Positions 9,913 to 19,425 of a stretch of DNA of 64,000 bases are shown one piece after another. The DNA is from Stictocephala bisonia (Eukaryota > Arthropoda > Insecta > Hemiptera > Membracidae): the NCBI GenBank assembly GCA_035578905.1, contig JAQJVL010000101.1, positions 744,001 through 808,000 of the forward strand, read 5' to 3'. The stretch's first letter is position 1, and every line of letters starts with the position of its first letter. Under the pieces are notes generated by a model, which worked only from the letters and a program-made list of their open reading frames with translations, was not told the origin of the DNA and did no database searches. Made by a program: the position numbers and the translations under genes.

Positions 9913-10998
9913 CTACTTTGACGTAGCCTCACGATTAACTTCAGGATGGTTTTTTGAGTACTTCTTTACAGACTTTCTGTTAATCTCGGGGTTGTTCTCG
10001 GTATATTTTTTAACAGCCCTTCTGTTTACTTCTGGGTGGCTCTCGGCATATTTTTGAACAGCCCTTCTGTTTACTTCTGGGTGGCTCTCGGCATATTTTT
10101 GAACAGCCCTTCTGTTTACTTCTGGGTGGCTCTCGGCATATTTTTGAACAGCCCCCCTGTGCACTTCAGGGTGGCTCTCAGCATATTTTTTAACAGCCTT
10201 TCTATGCATTTCAGGGTGGCTCTCCGTATTTTTAGCAACAGACTCCCTAACCTGCTTTTTTCGGATGGAATCAGTGAATCTTTTCCTTCGTTTTCTACCT
10301 CTAGATTTTTGAGGTGTGATCACTGTTACGATTGATTCGTCCGAACTCATGTCTAAGGGAGTTTCAAGGTTTGATAGGATGGGCTGAGAAGAGCCTGGTT
10401 GGACTGCAACAGGTTCATAGACACAAAGGGAAGATGGGCCAGGTTTGGATGTAATAGGGTCGGTGGGCATAGATTCAGAAAAACCAGGTTGGGATTTTAA
10501 TGTTGAGGCATAAGATTTTGAGGTATGTAGACTGTTTTGAAAATAATTTGGTACATAAGGTTGTTCGCAAGGTATAAGAACGTCAAAGTGCCCTGCCATG
10601 TCATCACCAGAGAACTTAAGTCTTTTTATTTCCTGAACCTCATCCCCATAACAGGCTAAGAGTTTTCTGTCACGAAAGAGCTCGAACTTATAAGGAAAGA
10701 CCTTTGCTGCAACCATGAGCTCACAAAAGGTTCCATAGAAGTAAGGCTGTGACATGTCGGTGATGTACTGACGTTTAGTTCTGTAAGGGACTTTATTTAT
10801 GGTCAAGGTGTAAGGCTTAAGTCTGCGCCAGTTGTTGGACACGAGACGCACAATGTCAGCGCGCACTCGGAGTGTTAGTGAGGCTGTACAGTGGACCAGA
10901 TAAGATAAAGAGGAGAAAAGGAAAGCCCCGTCCCCAGTGATCTTTATGACATGGTGAGGTACTGCCACACCATCAATATCGAATGTTTCAATAACCAT
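9913..10998 (-). pseudogene. Helitron N-terminal OTU-like domain and 15-residue repeats
   Basis: 361 codons opening the Helitron frame. Residues about 12-140 look like an OTU cysteine protease: GDGAFLFSSLSY at 22-33, YGTFCELMVAAKVF at 88-101 and GHFDVL at 136-141. OTU proteases need Cys in GDGxC; here residue 26 is Phe (TTC, plus-strand GAA at 10921-10923), while Asp23 and His137 remain, so this copy would be catalytically dead. A basic stretch, KSRGRKRRKRF (231-241), could be a nuclear signal. Residues 253-357 are seven tandem 15-residue repeats. A TAG stop follows at 9913 in the same frame as the downstream Rep region. OTU domains are known in several animal Helitrons; their function there is unsettled. 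Confidence 0.8.
9928..10242 (-). repeat. Seven coding 45-bp repeats (15 residues each)
   Basis: Consensus AVQKYAESHPEVNRR, seven units in frame; the central three are nearly identical and the outer ones diverged (for example AVKKYTENNPEINRK). The gradient suggests expansion from the middle. The charged, helix-prone units resemble NPE-type repeats seen in other insect Helitron proteins. Confidence 0.9.
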
Positions 10999-12056
10999 TG
11001 TCGTGCAACTGTTCAGAAAAAGTATTAAGATGAATAAAGAAAAATTTAGCTTTGTATTTTAGAAGAAGAAGATGAAGTGAAAAGGTTCAAACCCAAGCAG
11101 ATGATCTAGAATTGAAGCAAGCAGTAAGTAAAAGAAGCAAATAGTTAACAGAATAAAATACCAATATAAACTCATGTAGTAAGGGAACACCCTACCCAAA
11201 GTGGAGTGGCCGGAGTTGTAACTACAGAGTTATGTCAACTGTATCAAGTTTGAACCAGGAGAACTATTAAGAATGTCAGAGTTATGACATGAAAAAAGGT
11301 AAAAAAATGATGGTATGAAAGGATGTGAGGCAATCGAATACTATGGTAGCAAATAGTGGGGCAAAAGAAAATATTTAAGAAAAAGTAGGTAGTATTCAGA
11401 AGCAATAAGCAATGGACAGAACTGAACAAACAGCAAAGCAGTGTTCAGGTCAAAAGCGTGTACTGGACTGATATGAGCCGAGCCGTACTGCGGTGCGGTG
11501 CTGGTGAGGTGCGGGGAGTGGGAGGGAGGGCAGAGGTCAACTGATAAGAACCGGCCTTCTAGTGAACAGCCAAGACTGCTATCGCTAATTTACAACCAGC
11601 CGAAGAATCATAGTATCAAGTTTATTTGTGATCTGTTGTCTAGGTTTAGAAAATATACAACAATCGTCAAGTATCGAGTTTTTTGCTGTTTGGTTTGAAA
11701 CGTGATTGAAATGTTTTTTTTTTTATAAGCACTTATGCAAAGTATAAAGAGTTATAGTGCCGAGCAGAACCAAACTTGTTGTAAAATTTTTATTACAGTT
11801 CATTTAAGACCTAAAAGAAAGCTTAGCACCAATTTTAGTTGCGATCTGCTTTGTAAGTTCAGAAAAAACGTCCCACCTGAAAGGAAGTTTAGCACCAAAT
11901 TTTCTTTTAATCTAATGTTTAAGTTCAGAAAATTCGAAAATTAAACGTCGCGTTTTACGCGGTTTGGTCAAGAACCCGATTTAATTTTTTGAAACAGTTT
12001 CTCAGAGAGCACCTACAACTCTAGAGAAAGCTACATACCAATTTGCATTCGAATCC
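10999..12056 (-). other. Helitron 5' non-coding region with duplicated subterminal block
   Basis: No coding frame is supported. The part 11790-12056 resembles 12150-12350: both carry CTAAAAG(A/G)AAGCTT, a CGCGTTT(T)ACGCGGTTTGGTC-type run, TTTTTTGAAAC, AGAGCACCTAC and CGAATCCGTTC in the same order. The Helitron's 5' subterminal sequence is thus present twice in tandem. The plus-strand run near 11475-11530 is GC-rich. Confidence 0.6.
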
Positions 12057-12104
12057 GTTCCTTAATCATAATCCATAGCGAAGCACGGGTACTTTCTGCT
12101 AGTT
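12057..12104 (+). other. Extra Helitron 3' end in opposite orientation
   Basis: About 46 bases match the reverse complement of the main 3' end (4934-4979), with one substitution in the stem (CCAT for CCGT). They include GCGAAGCACGGGTACTTTC, the terminal CTAG and a following T. A second Helitron 3' terminus therefore points the other way inside the 5' region of the larger element, joined to a copy of 5' subterminal sequence. It could be a nested fragment or an inversion. Confidence 0.85.
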
Positions 12105-12359
12105 CTTTATAGTTCTGAAATGACCCGAACTTTGTGAAAACTTTTTTCTAGAGTTCATCTAAGACCTAAAAGGAAGCTTGGTACCAAGTTTTGTTGCAAT
12201 GTGATTTGTAGGTTCAAAAAAAATACATAAATTTAAAAGTCGCGTTTTTCGCGGTTTGGTCGCGAACCTGATTGAATTTTTTGAAACCGTTTCTTAGCGA
12301 GCACCTACTACCCTAGAGGAAGCTACGTACCAAGTTTCATACGAATCCGTTCGGTGGTT

Positions 12360-12436
12360 TTTGAGATTTCGTGTTTAGTCAGTCAGTGAGTGAGTGAGTG
12401 GTATTTGGCTTATATATGTATAGATATATATATAGA
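12360..12436 (-). other. Helitron 5' terminus
   Basis: On the minus strand: host A, then TCTATATATATATC, AAGCCAAATACCACTCACTC and further ACTC/GACT repeats, then GAAATCTCAAAAACCACCGA. This is the widely shared Helitron 5' end. LINE B text resumes directly outside it. Confidence 0.9.
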
Positions 12437-13449
12437 TGTGACAGGTTTACTAATAGCGGTACGATGTTTTGTTCCTAGCAGTATCTTCTTTCCTCTTACA
12501 CATCTGAGTGCATATTTGTCTCCTGTGTACTTTATTCCAGTAGAATTCTAATTTTTCCGTATATCTCTCCTGTAGAACTTTCTGCTTCTCACTCTAAATT
12601 TTGTAAATCCACCTAAGAAATTATTACTGACGCTGATCTTCATGATGACATATTGCTTATAGTAGACCTCAACATTTATAATGTAACCTAGAAATCTGGT
12701 GAAATAGAGAATTGCGTAGATTATTCTCGTTTTCTGAAAAATTTGGCTTTTACACTCAATATGACACCACTGAAAGAAACTTTAAATTATAGATGAGTCA
12801 GCCTTGATCTTTTATTCAATTTCATCAACTGGGTTCACTGCTGCAAAGGATCTTCCTTATTTTTCAAGATAGAAACAACCCTGCTCTCGCAGTCTGCCGT
12901 AGCTCCTTGAAATCAGAACACTAAATGTCCATGTACTGGATTACCGCAAGTGTTACTTGATTGCAGTGTTTTTTACCCGCAAAACGTTGATTACCCTGCT
13001 CCTGATTTTGTGTGTTATTAATTTCAATAGTTGAATGGCACACCAAAGAAGAGAAAATCTTCATCTGTCTTTCCCTTAGGACACAGACACGTGTCTCTGG
13101 TGAGCTAACAACTATGACTGTGGAAAAAATTGCACATAAGACTTTTAAGACAACCTGTAGTTAATTTGACCTGGAAAAGTTTCGAGGCCTGAGAAGGGAG
13201 TGTAAGGACCTGGTCAGTAAATGTCACAAAGATTATTTAGCGGAAGTCGGAAACAGCATTCCTACCAATATGAAATCTTCCTGATCCATATCAATAGTTT
13301 ATAGCGTATTTCATCCATCTCCACCAACATGGTATGTGAGTGAACACTAACGCCATATGTGAGTTTTTTGCTGATTGTTTTGTTTCTGTCATCAACTGGA
13401 ACTTCATTTTCTTAACTGTAAAATGAAGTTAGGTAAAATTTAGACCACG

Positions 13450-13700
13450 CCAAGGGTAAGCTGGTGGCCGAGCAATCTAAGGCGTCAAGAATTTGAGCTT
13501 GGATTAGAGATAGCGCTGGTTCGAATCCGGCCCAGACTGGAAATATTTATTAGTAATACTACTCACCTTCTACCGTACTGGTTCGCCCCCTTATACTTTG
13601 TCTGAATAATATACTCGCACAGATCAATAGTCTATGAGGGATGGAAAGAGTAAGGTTAAGAAGGAGGTCGGCCTCTCCTTTTTATTAAAAAAAAAAAAAA
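13450..13700 (+). mobile_element. tRNA-derived SINE, copy 1
   Basis: About 250 bases. The tRNA-like head has an A-box region GTGGCCGAGCAATCTAAGGC (near 13464-13482) and a perfect B box GGTTCGAATCC at 13518-13528. The long gap between boxes and the CTAAGGCG run resemble tRNA-Leu/Ser (type II). A tRNA-unrelated body follows (TACTCACCTTCTACCGTACT ... TCGCACAGATCAATAGTCTA) and an A-tail at 13686-13700. It lies inside LINE B. Two relatives occur at 33889-34093 and 59733-60345. Confidence 0.88.
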
Positions 13701-14040
13701 CAACTTGAGAGCGGTTTCATTGTGCCTGTTTTTAATTCAAGCAGGTGATGCAAATAATGCTAGGAATTATCGACCAACTATAATCTAGTCAGCCATTGCT
13801 AAACTGTTTCAGAATATAGTTTCTGGTCATATGTACTTTCATATACTTAAGTGCATCTCACCGAATCAACATGGATTTCAACGTTGTCGGTCCACAATTA
13901 CGAGACTTTCAACTGAAGGATTGTATCATGTCTGCCTATATTGACTCATGTCAGCTTGAAAGTATTTACCCTGACACTCTAAGGCATCTTTATTGATTGC
14001 TATATTTGAGAGCTATGATGTTAGGGGTTCCTTACTTGTA

Positions 14041-14288
14041 ATCACAGTACGTGTATGGGTCGGTCAATACCACTGGACGTGTATGGGTGGGCGGGTGAGT
14101 CAATACCACTGTACGTGTATGGTGGGCGGGTGGGTTAATACCATTGTACGTGTATGGGTGGGTGGGTAGGTCAATATCACTGTACGTGTATAGGTGGGTG
14201 GGTGGGGCAATATCACTGTACGTGTATGGGTGGGTCAATACCACTGAACGTGTATGGGTGGGCGGGTGAGTTAATACCACCGTACGTT
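14041..14288. repeat. 36-bp G-rich minisatellite, block 1
   Basis: About seven units of ACCACTGTACGTGTATGGGT plus GGGCGGGTGGGTCAAT, total near 36 bases with length variants. The G part matches the G-quadruplex pattern of four G3 runs with one-base loops. It splits the reverse transcriptase text of LINE B. Confidence 0.92.
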
Positions 14289-14835
14289 TGCGTAACGCCC
14301 ATACTAGTTGATATTGTGCTAGATGCAGTGTGATGAGTGTAGTTAGTGATGCTAAAATCTTGTTCATAGGTCTCCACGTAAGCCACCCATGAACCTACTT
14401 GGCTGGGTAACTATTTAAAATATATACTTCTTGTTGTCAAGTGCAATGGCAATTCCTCGCTACACCTCAGGATGTTAACTGATGTACCACAGGACCCACC
14501 TCTCGGCCTACTTCTATTTAGTATATTTATAAAAGACATTGGCACTACAATATATTCCCAGTTCCTGCTTTTTGCTGATGATATGAAGATATGCGGTGAA
14601 GGGTGCTCTGATGAAGATTTTCAGTACCTACAGCGTTTACTTGTTTGTGACTAGTGCAATGAGAATTCTATAGAGTAGTGTCTCTAAGTGTATGGTGATC
14701 TCTCAAAATCGTGGACACAATATCTTAAGGCAGAACTACCAACTTAATAACACTACATTGAAACAAGCTGAAATGGTGAAGGTCGTTTTGATGAATCCCA
14801 CTCTTAATCCCTTGGAGCACAAAGAGCACTGTGCT

Positions 14836-14972
14836 CCACTGTATGTGTATGGGTGGGCGGGTGGGTCAATATTACTGTACGTGTATGGGTGGACGGGTGG
14901 GTCAATACCACTATATGTGTATGGGTGGGCGGTTGGGTCAATACTACTGTACATGTATGGGTGGGCGGGTGG
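14836..14972. repeat. 36-bp G-rich minisatellite, block 2
   Basis: Four units of the same repeat as block 1, about 550 bases further on and still inside LINE B, between LNPLEHKEHCAP-coding text and the C-terminal region. GGGTGGGCGGGTGGG is exact in the first unit. Confidence 0.92.
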
Positions 14973-16129
14973 GAGTATCCAGCCTGTCAGTTACCTCAAT
15001 ATTCTGCCACGTTTGACCCATACACATACAGTATTATGTATATACTGGGCTTCATTTCTGGATCTTACAAGGGTTTCAACTGACCTTTTACCATTTTCTG
15101 CCTTTACAAGTCCTTTTTACGCACTTTACTGAAATACGGCTCTTGAATATCGTCTTCCCACTAACGTAAACAGCAGGCCCTTTTTATTAGATTATTTGGA
15201 CCAAGGCTTGGATTCACCTACAGATTTACTCCAGACAATGAGGCCACTACCCGCTTTGGACTCCTAACGCCCCTGTTGAGACATCGTCATGCTGGTTTGG
15301 TGACTCTCTTCAACCTTGTTAACTACCTACTGGATTGTCCTAGTCTCCTGGTGGACATTGATCTCTGCACTTCGGGGAACACGCTCTAGGACTTTATTTC
15401 TAGGCCTTTCTCCACAACAAACTACGCCTATCATAGTGGCCTCTCAAGACTCGTACGGTTTTGGAAGTTAGGCTGCTTCTCATGTTTATTTTTTCAATAG
15501 CTCTGCTGCTGCCTTCAATAATAATTTACCATCGCAATTGAATGAACTTACCTCTTCTGTTATCTTGTCTTATCCTCTTTGTTATACAATTTTGGTTACC
15601 TAATTTGTTGTTAGATATTTATGTTTTTAGTTTTTGTTGTTATTAATTTCTTTAGTTGTGTTAATTTTAGTTTAGATATTTATGTTTTGTTGTTGATAAT
15701 TTTATTTAGTTCTATTAGTTAATTTATAGTTTATTCAATTAAATTTTTGGAACTAACATGTTTAGTTCTATTATAATTTTCGGGTTGGCTGCTACTGTTT
15801 AATTATTATATCCGTACAATCATTCTGTCTGATTGTTAAAGATGTATAGGTAAGGTTGTAGATATGGATGATTTTGATATTGTTACTATCAATTGTTTTG
15901 ATGTCCATTTAGCCGTTCTGTTTACATTACCCTATGTTATATATTTTTTGTTATTTTGATCTACTATTTATTTAAATTATTACATCGTGGGCATAGTTGT
16001 CAATCTTAGTTATTGTGGCTTGGAATCTTGATGGTTCAATTATTAAACTTTTAAACTGTAAAGTGGTATCACCCATTGATTAATAGATAAATAAAAACAA
16101 AAACCGTTGTCTAGTGTACGACTTTACAA

Positions 16130-16525
16130 GGTGTACATTTGGGTAACGTCAATATATACCACTCCAGTGACGTCATATACGTTGTATCATGTATGGCAGT
16201 CTATTTTACTAACGTCCTGTACAATATAGACAAAACTAGAGCCGGAGTCAGGTGTACATATAGGTAACGTCACTATATACCACTCCAGTGACGTCATATA
16301 CGTTGTATCATGTATGGCAGTCTATTTTACTAACGTCCTGTACAATATAGACAAAACTAGAGCCGGAGTCAGGTGTACATTTTGGTAACGTCACTATATA
16401 CAACTCCAGTGACGTCATATACGTTGTATCATGTATGGCAGTCTATTTTACTAACGTCCTGTACAATATAGACAAAACTAGAGCCGGGGTCAGGTGTACA
16501 TTTTGGTATTGTTACTATATACCAC
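16130..16525. repeat. 121-bp tandem repeat with CRE palindromes
   Basis: Three units starting at 16130, 16251 and 16372 plus a partial from 16493, all exactly 121 bases apart and almost identical. Each unit has the cAMP-response palindrome TGACGTCA (16168-16175, 16289-16296, 16410-16417) and a nearby GGTAACGTCA half site. It follows the LINE B 3' end directly. Confidence 0.93.
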
Positions 16526-17289
16526 ATTTTTAATTTAAAACAATGATAACCTAATCACAACAAATAAATAAACACATTGTAAACCCAATTAAAAAAATAA
16601 TGCTAAAATAACTTAAGATATGACAACGAGCTGTTAAAAATCTCAAAAATCAAAACAAAAAGTCAAGTATGAGCCAATGTTTGCTCAAAACGTTTTTGTG
16701 GAAATGTTTCATACAAGTGGATGAGTTGTGGTACGAGCTATTGTCATATGAGCTCTGAATTTGTCAGTTCGACTTGTATCTTACACAAATTCCGATACTT
16801 GTGTCTGAAACTAAATGTACATTCAAATGTAGGTATAGTAAAATATATACCCAAAATTTAAAATGAAAAAAAAAAAACAGAGGAAGAGAAGCCGTTTCCT
16901 TTGATCAACTTACACAAGGCCTTAAAAAAAACCTCCTAGCCATCCATTTCCATCTTTCTTTTACTTAAACATCATTAGGCCTTCAATGTATTTAACCGTA
17001 CTCTACTGTTGAATAAGGGGCGTGACTTGGGTTCAGAAAGAAAAATTTATTTTTTGGTAAAGAGAAAAAATTTTTGAGGCTCCCCTACGTTTACTATTCT
17101 ATCTGCTCATGTTTTTTTAATCTATCTATCATTTTAAAACAGGAGTGCCTTAAGGTCCATGCGGGATCCAATATTGTTTCTTATCTCTCTTAACGACACA
17201 ACAAGTTAAGGTTTCATAAAGATTTGTGCCAATTTAAAAATGACACTCCTATGACTACTGAAAATAAAAAAAATTAAAAATTTTTTTTG

Positions 17290-17315
17290 CCCAATAGGAT
17301 ATTGATCCTATTGGG
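17290..17315. repeat. Perfect stem-loop, 10-bp arms
   Basis: CCCAATAGGA (17290-17299), six-base loop, TCCTATTGGG (17306-17315). It touches the next stem-loop. Confidence 0.9.
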
Positions 17316-17317
17316 AT

Positions 17318-17355
17318 AAAAAAATCAATATCCATCAAAGGATATTGATTTTTTT
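17318..17355. repeat. Perfect stem-loop, 16-bp arms
   Basis: AAAAAAATCAATATCC (17318-17333), six-base loop, and its exact complement (17340-17355). The arm contains GGATATTGAT, which also appears in the first hairpin, so the two palindromes share a core. Confidence 0.9.
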
Positions 17356-19204
17356 GTCAAATTGATGGTTAATACTTTGTTATTTGTGAATACAAACAAT
17401 AAAAAGTTAATTGCCTATTTGAAACCATGTTTTGTGATTCCAGAAATCGACTTTGCTTGTAGGTAAAACAGTAATGGAACCCTGTTCCATTTTTAGTTTA
17501 CTGGGAAAAGTAGTTGATACTGATCTTTAATTCTAAGAGTATATTTCTATAAAATTATCGTAAGTTATCATGTACATTTAATAGCTGTATTTTTATACTT
17601 CATAAGTGAACGTTTTACTCAAGTGTCAGTACGGTTCTGCTCATACACCAAGTCTGCTAACTCACCTAACCTCTTGTACCAAGAAATTGTCCGTAGTCCT
17701 AAAAAAAGAAATACAAATTTGATGTAGAGTGAGAAATGATTCATCTTTCCAGAGCAACTTTTCCAACAAACCTCTTAACTCTTTTTATAAATATAAATTG
17801 CAATTGTTATACTCTAATATACTTATCATAATCAATCCACTTTCGTCAAGTGCAGCCTTTAAAACACATGTAATCTTAAAACTGTATATTTTACGTGTCG
17901 GATTTTCATGTTTAAGCATAATTTTAATTTACATGTTAACTAGTACAGCCACAATGCATATGTCAGGATCATGATATATTCTGGTATATCTAAATGAATA
18001 CCAATTCAAAATGTGCTATTATTATGTTTTAAATTAAATAATAATAATACAGCAGGATGAGCTTGCCAGTATCCTGTACAGTATTCTGGCCTAACACGAA
18101 AAACCACGGGACCAGTCCTTCTCCGCATAGCGGGTAGATCTTACTTCCACCAAAATCTATTGTAAAGGCAGCGAGGAATACCGGGAGGTAAGACCGAGAA
18201 CATAACCAAGAACGACAAGAAGAAGAAGGAACGCTGAAAGAAGGAACGCTACGCCATATACTAAAATGTTAGCCGTGGTTCTTGATATGTTCTAAGCAAT
18301 AAAGGAAGCGTCGTGATTTTCCTTCTTGTTCTAGCATTTAAAAGTATCAATAAAAGGTAACATCACCATAAAAGGGTTATATACTTAGTGATATTTTCTA
18401 AAACTGTAACATTGATCCTTCATAAAAAATCGATTTTGAATCAAATTAACTTCTACATTAGCCAAAATTATCACATGTTACATTTACTAGTGAGGGACGT
18501 TCTAATAACATTTAAATTGTCTCTAAATTAACTTCAGATATTGACCGAGGAAGTTTAGTGAACCATACTTGTGGTAGCCGATGAAGGCTTATTGCTACGA
18601 TCCACAAAACCAAAAATGGTGAAAGTACGGTACTTGTTAACATTGCTGCGTCGAATGTGATGGATTAATGAACCGGTCTGATGAAATCTAGTGCCATGAA
18701 AGTCCTCTTCAACTGGCATTAGGTGCTTTTGTCAAGCGTATTTAAAGTGCTTTACTAGTGTGGATATTACATGTATGCTGAACCGTTCGTAAAATGGGAT
18801 TGTTACTTCGACACTAGAGTGCTTGTACGTTCTACTGTATCACACATTGACACTAAACAACTACCCCTCCGTTAAAAGAATATACAATCATCTGAATTTA
18901 CAGTCTGTTAGCTTATGCATAGGAATGAGGGAGTTTATTTTGTTTCAAACTTTATTGAGTCGAGAAATATTACCTTTGGGCCAGTTTTATAAGTAACCAT
19001 GTGTGAATACAAAAATAAAGCAAACATAATTGTACCATACCACGACTAGAAATAAGTATACTGCAGCAAACGATAAACCAAATGTATTACTGGATGGGAA
19101 GCCATCCATAGTCAACACCGAGAAAGAAATTGTATATACAAATCTGTGGCCTTAGGAAGGAAGGACCATGTCAATGAATCCTGTGCACCACACACCACAG
19201 AAAC

Positions 19205-19425
19205 TAACGTTTCGGCCTCGATGAAGAATGCCATCATGATGGTGAAAGACAGTAGACACTCACTAACTTCTGTTACCACTAACTTATATTGTTGTTACTA
19301 AATCCTTAGTTAGTAAGTGGTGTCAGCAGCTAGTAAGTGTACTGCCTGTCATCTTGATAAGGGACCTTAGTATCGAGTCCGAAAAGTTGGCTACTTATTC
19401 GTGAATTGTACATCATTCACTGATA
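19205..19425. mobile_element. Possible Penelope-like element terminal debris
   Basis: Two motifs of the kind found in Penelope-like element ends (degenerate hammerhead ribozymes) in opposite orientation. Minus strand about 19210-19245: GATGGC, loop, GAGGCCGAAACGTTAG. Plus strand about 19352-19400: TTGATAAGGGAC, loop, GAGTCCGAAAAGTTGG. Each has a short stem closed just before CGAAA. The first strand of the core departs from CTGANGA, so any ribozyme would be dead. No reverse transcriptase is visible nearby. Confidence 0.35.

Larger units (their letters stand above)
5746..10998 (-). pseudogene. Helitron OTU-Rep-helicase polyprotein, multiply broken
   Basis: One former frame starting ATG at 10998 and ending after a Pif1-like helicase at 5746. 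From 10998 to 7930 the frame is constant but carries stops at 9915-9913 (TAG), 9789-9787 (TGA) and 9210-9208 (TAG). A frameshift follows near 7930 in a run of five C, then a stop at 7492-7490 (TGA), a one-base loss near 7023-7030 in the Walker A motif, and a shift near 5960-5985. Text on both sides of every break matches the Helitron family, so this is decay and not separate genes. The intact protein would nick and ligate DNA as a HUH/Y2 nuclease and unwind the displaced strand in the nucleus. Its length, about 1,700 codons, is normal for animal Helitrons with an OTU domain. Confidence 0.92.
4934..12436 (-). mobile_element. Helitron rolling-circle transposon, near full length, inactivated
   Basis: A 7.5-kb Helitron read on the minus strand. 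Its 5' end starts TC after a host A (12437 side), followed by an AT-rich run and CACTCACTCACTGACTGAC at about 12380-12400, the classic Helitron 5' terminus. Its 3' end has a small hairpin (CCGT-A-GC-GAA-GC-ACGG) followed by GTACTTTCTGCTAG and a host T at 4933. No terminal inverted repeat or target duplication is present, as expected. Inside are an OTU domain, repeats, a Rep HUH nuclease and a helicase in one formerly continuous frame, broken in at least seven places, plus a 55-bp minisatellite near the 3' end. An alternative 5' start is the TC at 12424. Confidence 0.93.
12437..15600 (+). pseudogene. LINE B ORF2 remnants (endonuclease, reverse transcriptase)
   Basis: Heavily frameshifted. Endonuclease text: AVRCFVPSSIFFPLTHL near 12465, SGEIENCVDYSRFLKNL near 12690 and NMTPLKETLNYR near 12755. 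Linker: FEKFRGLRRECKDLVSKC near 13175. Reverse transcriptase: GDANNARNYRPT near 13745, PNQHGFQRCRST near 13860, then after the first minisatellite VPQDPPLGLLLFSIFIKDIG near 14480 and the catalytic FADD box at about 14570-14581. C-terminal pieces: LNPLEHKEHCAP near 14805 and RPFLLDYLDQGLDSPTDLL near 15175. Stops and indels throughout, so it is inactive. The spacing fits a jockey/I/CR1-type LINE. Confidence 0.7.
12437..16100 (+). mobile_element. LINE B, right part
   Basis: Continuation of the LINE interrupted by the Helitron. It holds the rest of the endonuclease, the linker, the reverse transcriptase and the C-terminal region to about 15600, then a T/TA-rich 3' untranslated region ending near 16095 in AATAGATAAATAAAAAC. 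Three later insertions or expansions sit in it: a SINE (13450-13700) and two G-rich minisatellite blocks (14041-14288, 14836-14972). The order of events is therefore LINE first, then Helitron, SINE and minisatellites. Confidence 0.75.
16526..19180. other. AT-rich region without a supportable gene
   Basis: No coding domain recognised on either strand. It contains the two stem-loops at 17290-17355 and a moderately GC-richer stretch at 18060-18250 of unknown nature. Confidence 0.5.

Noticed and set aside
14032..15132. Frames rich in THPYTYS or YVYGWAGGS
   Set aside because: Translations of the G-rich 36-bp minisatellite and its complement.
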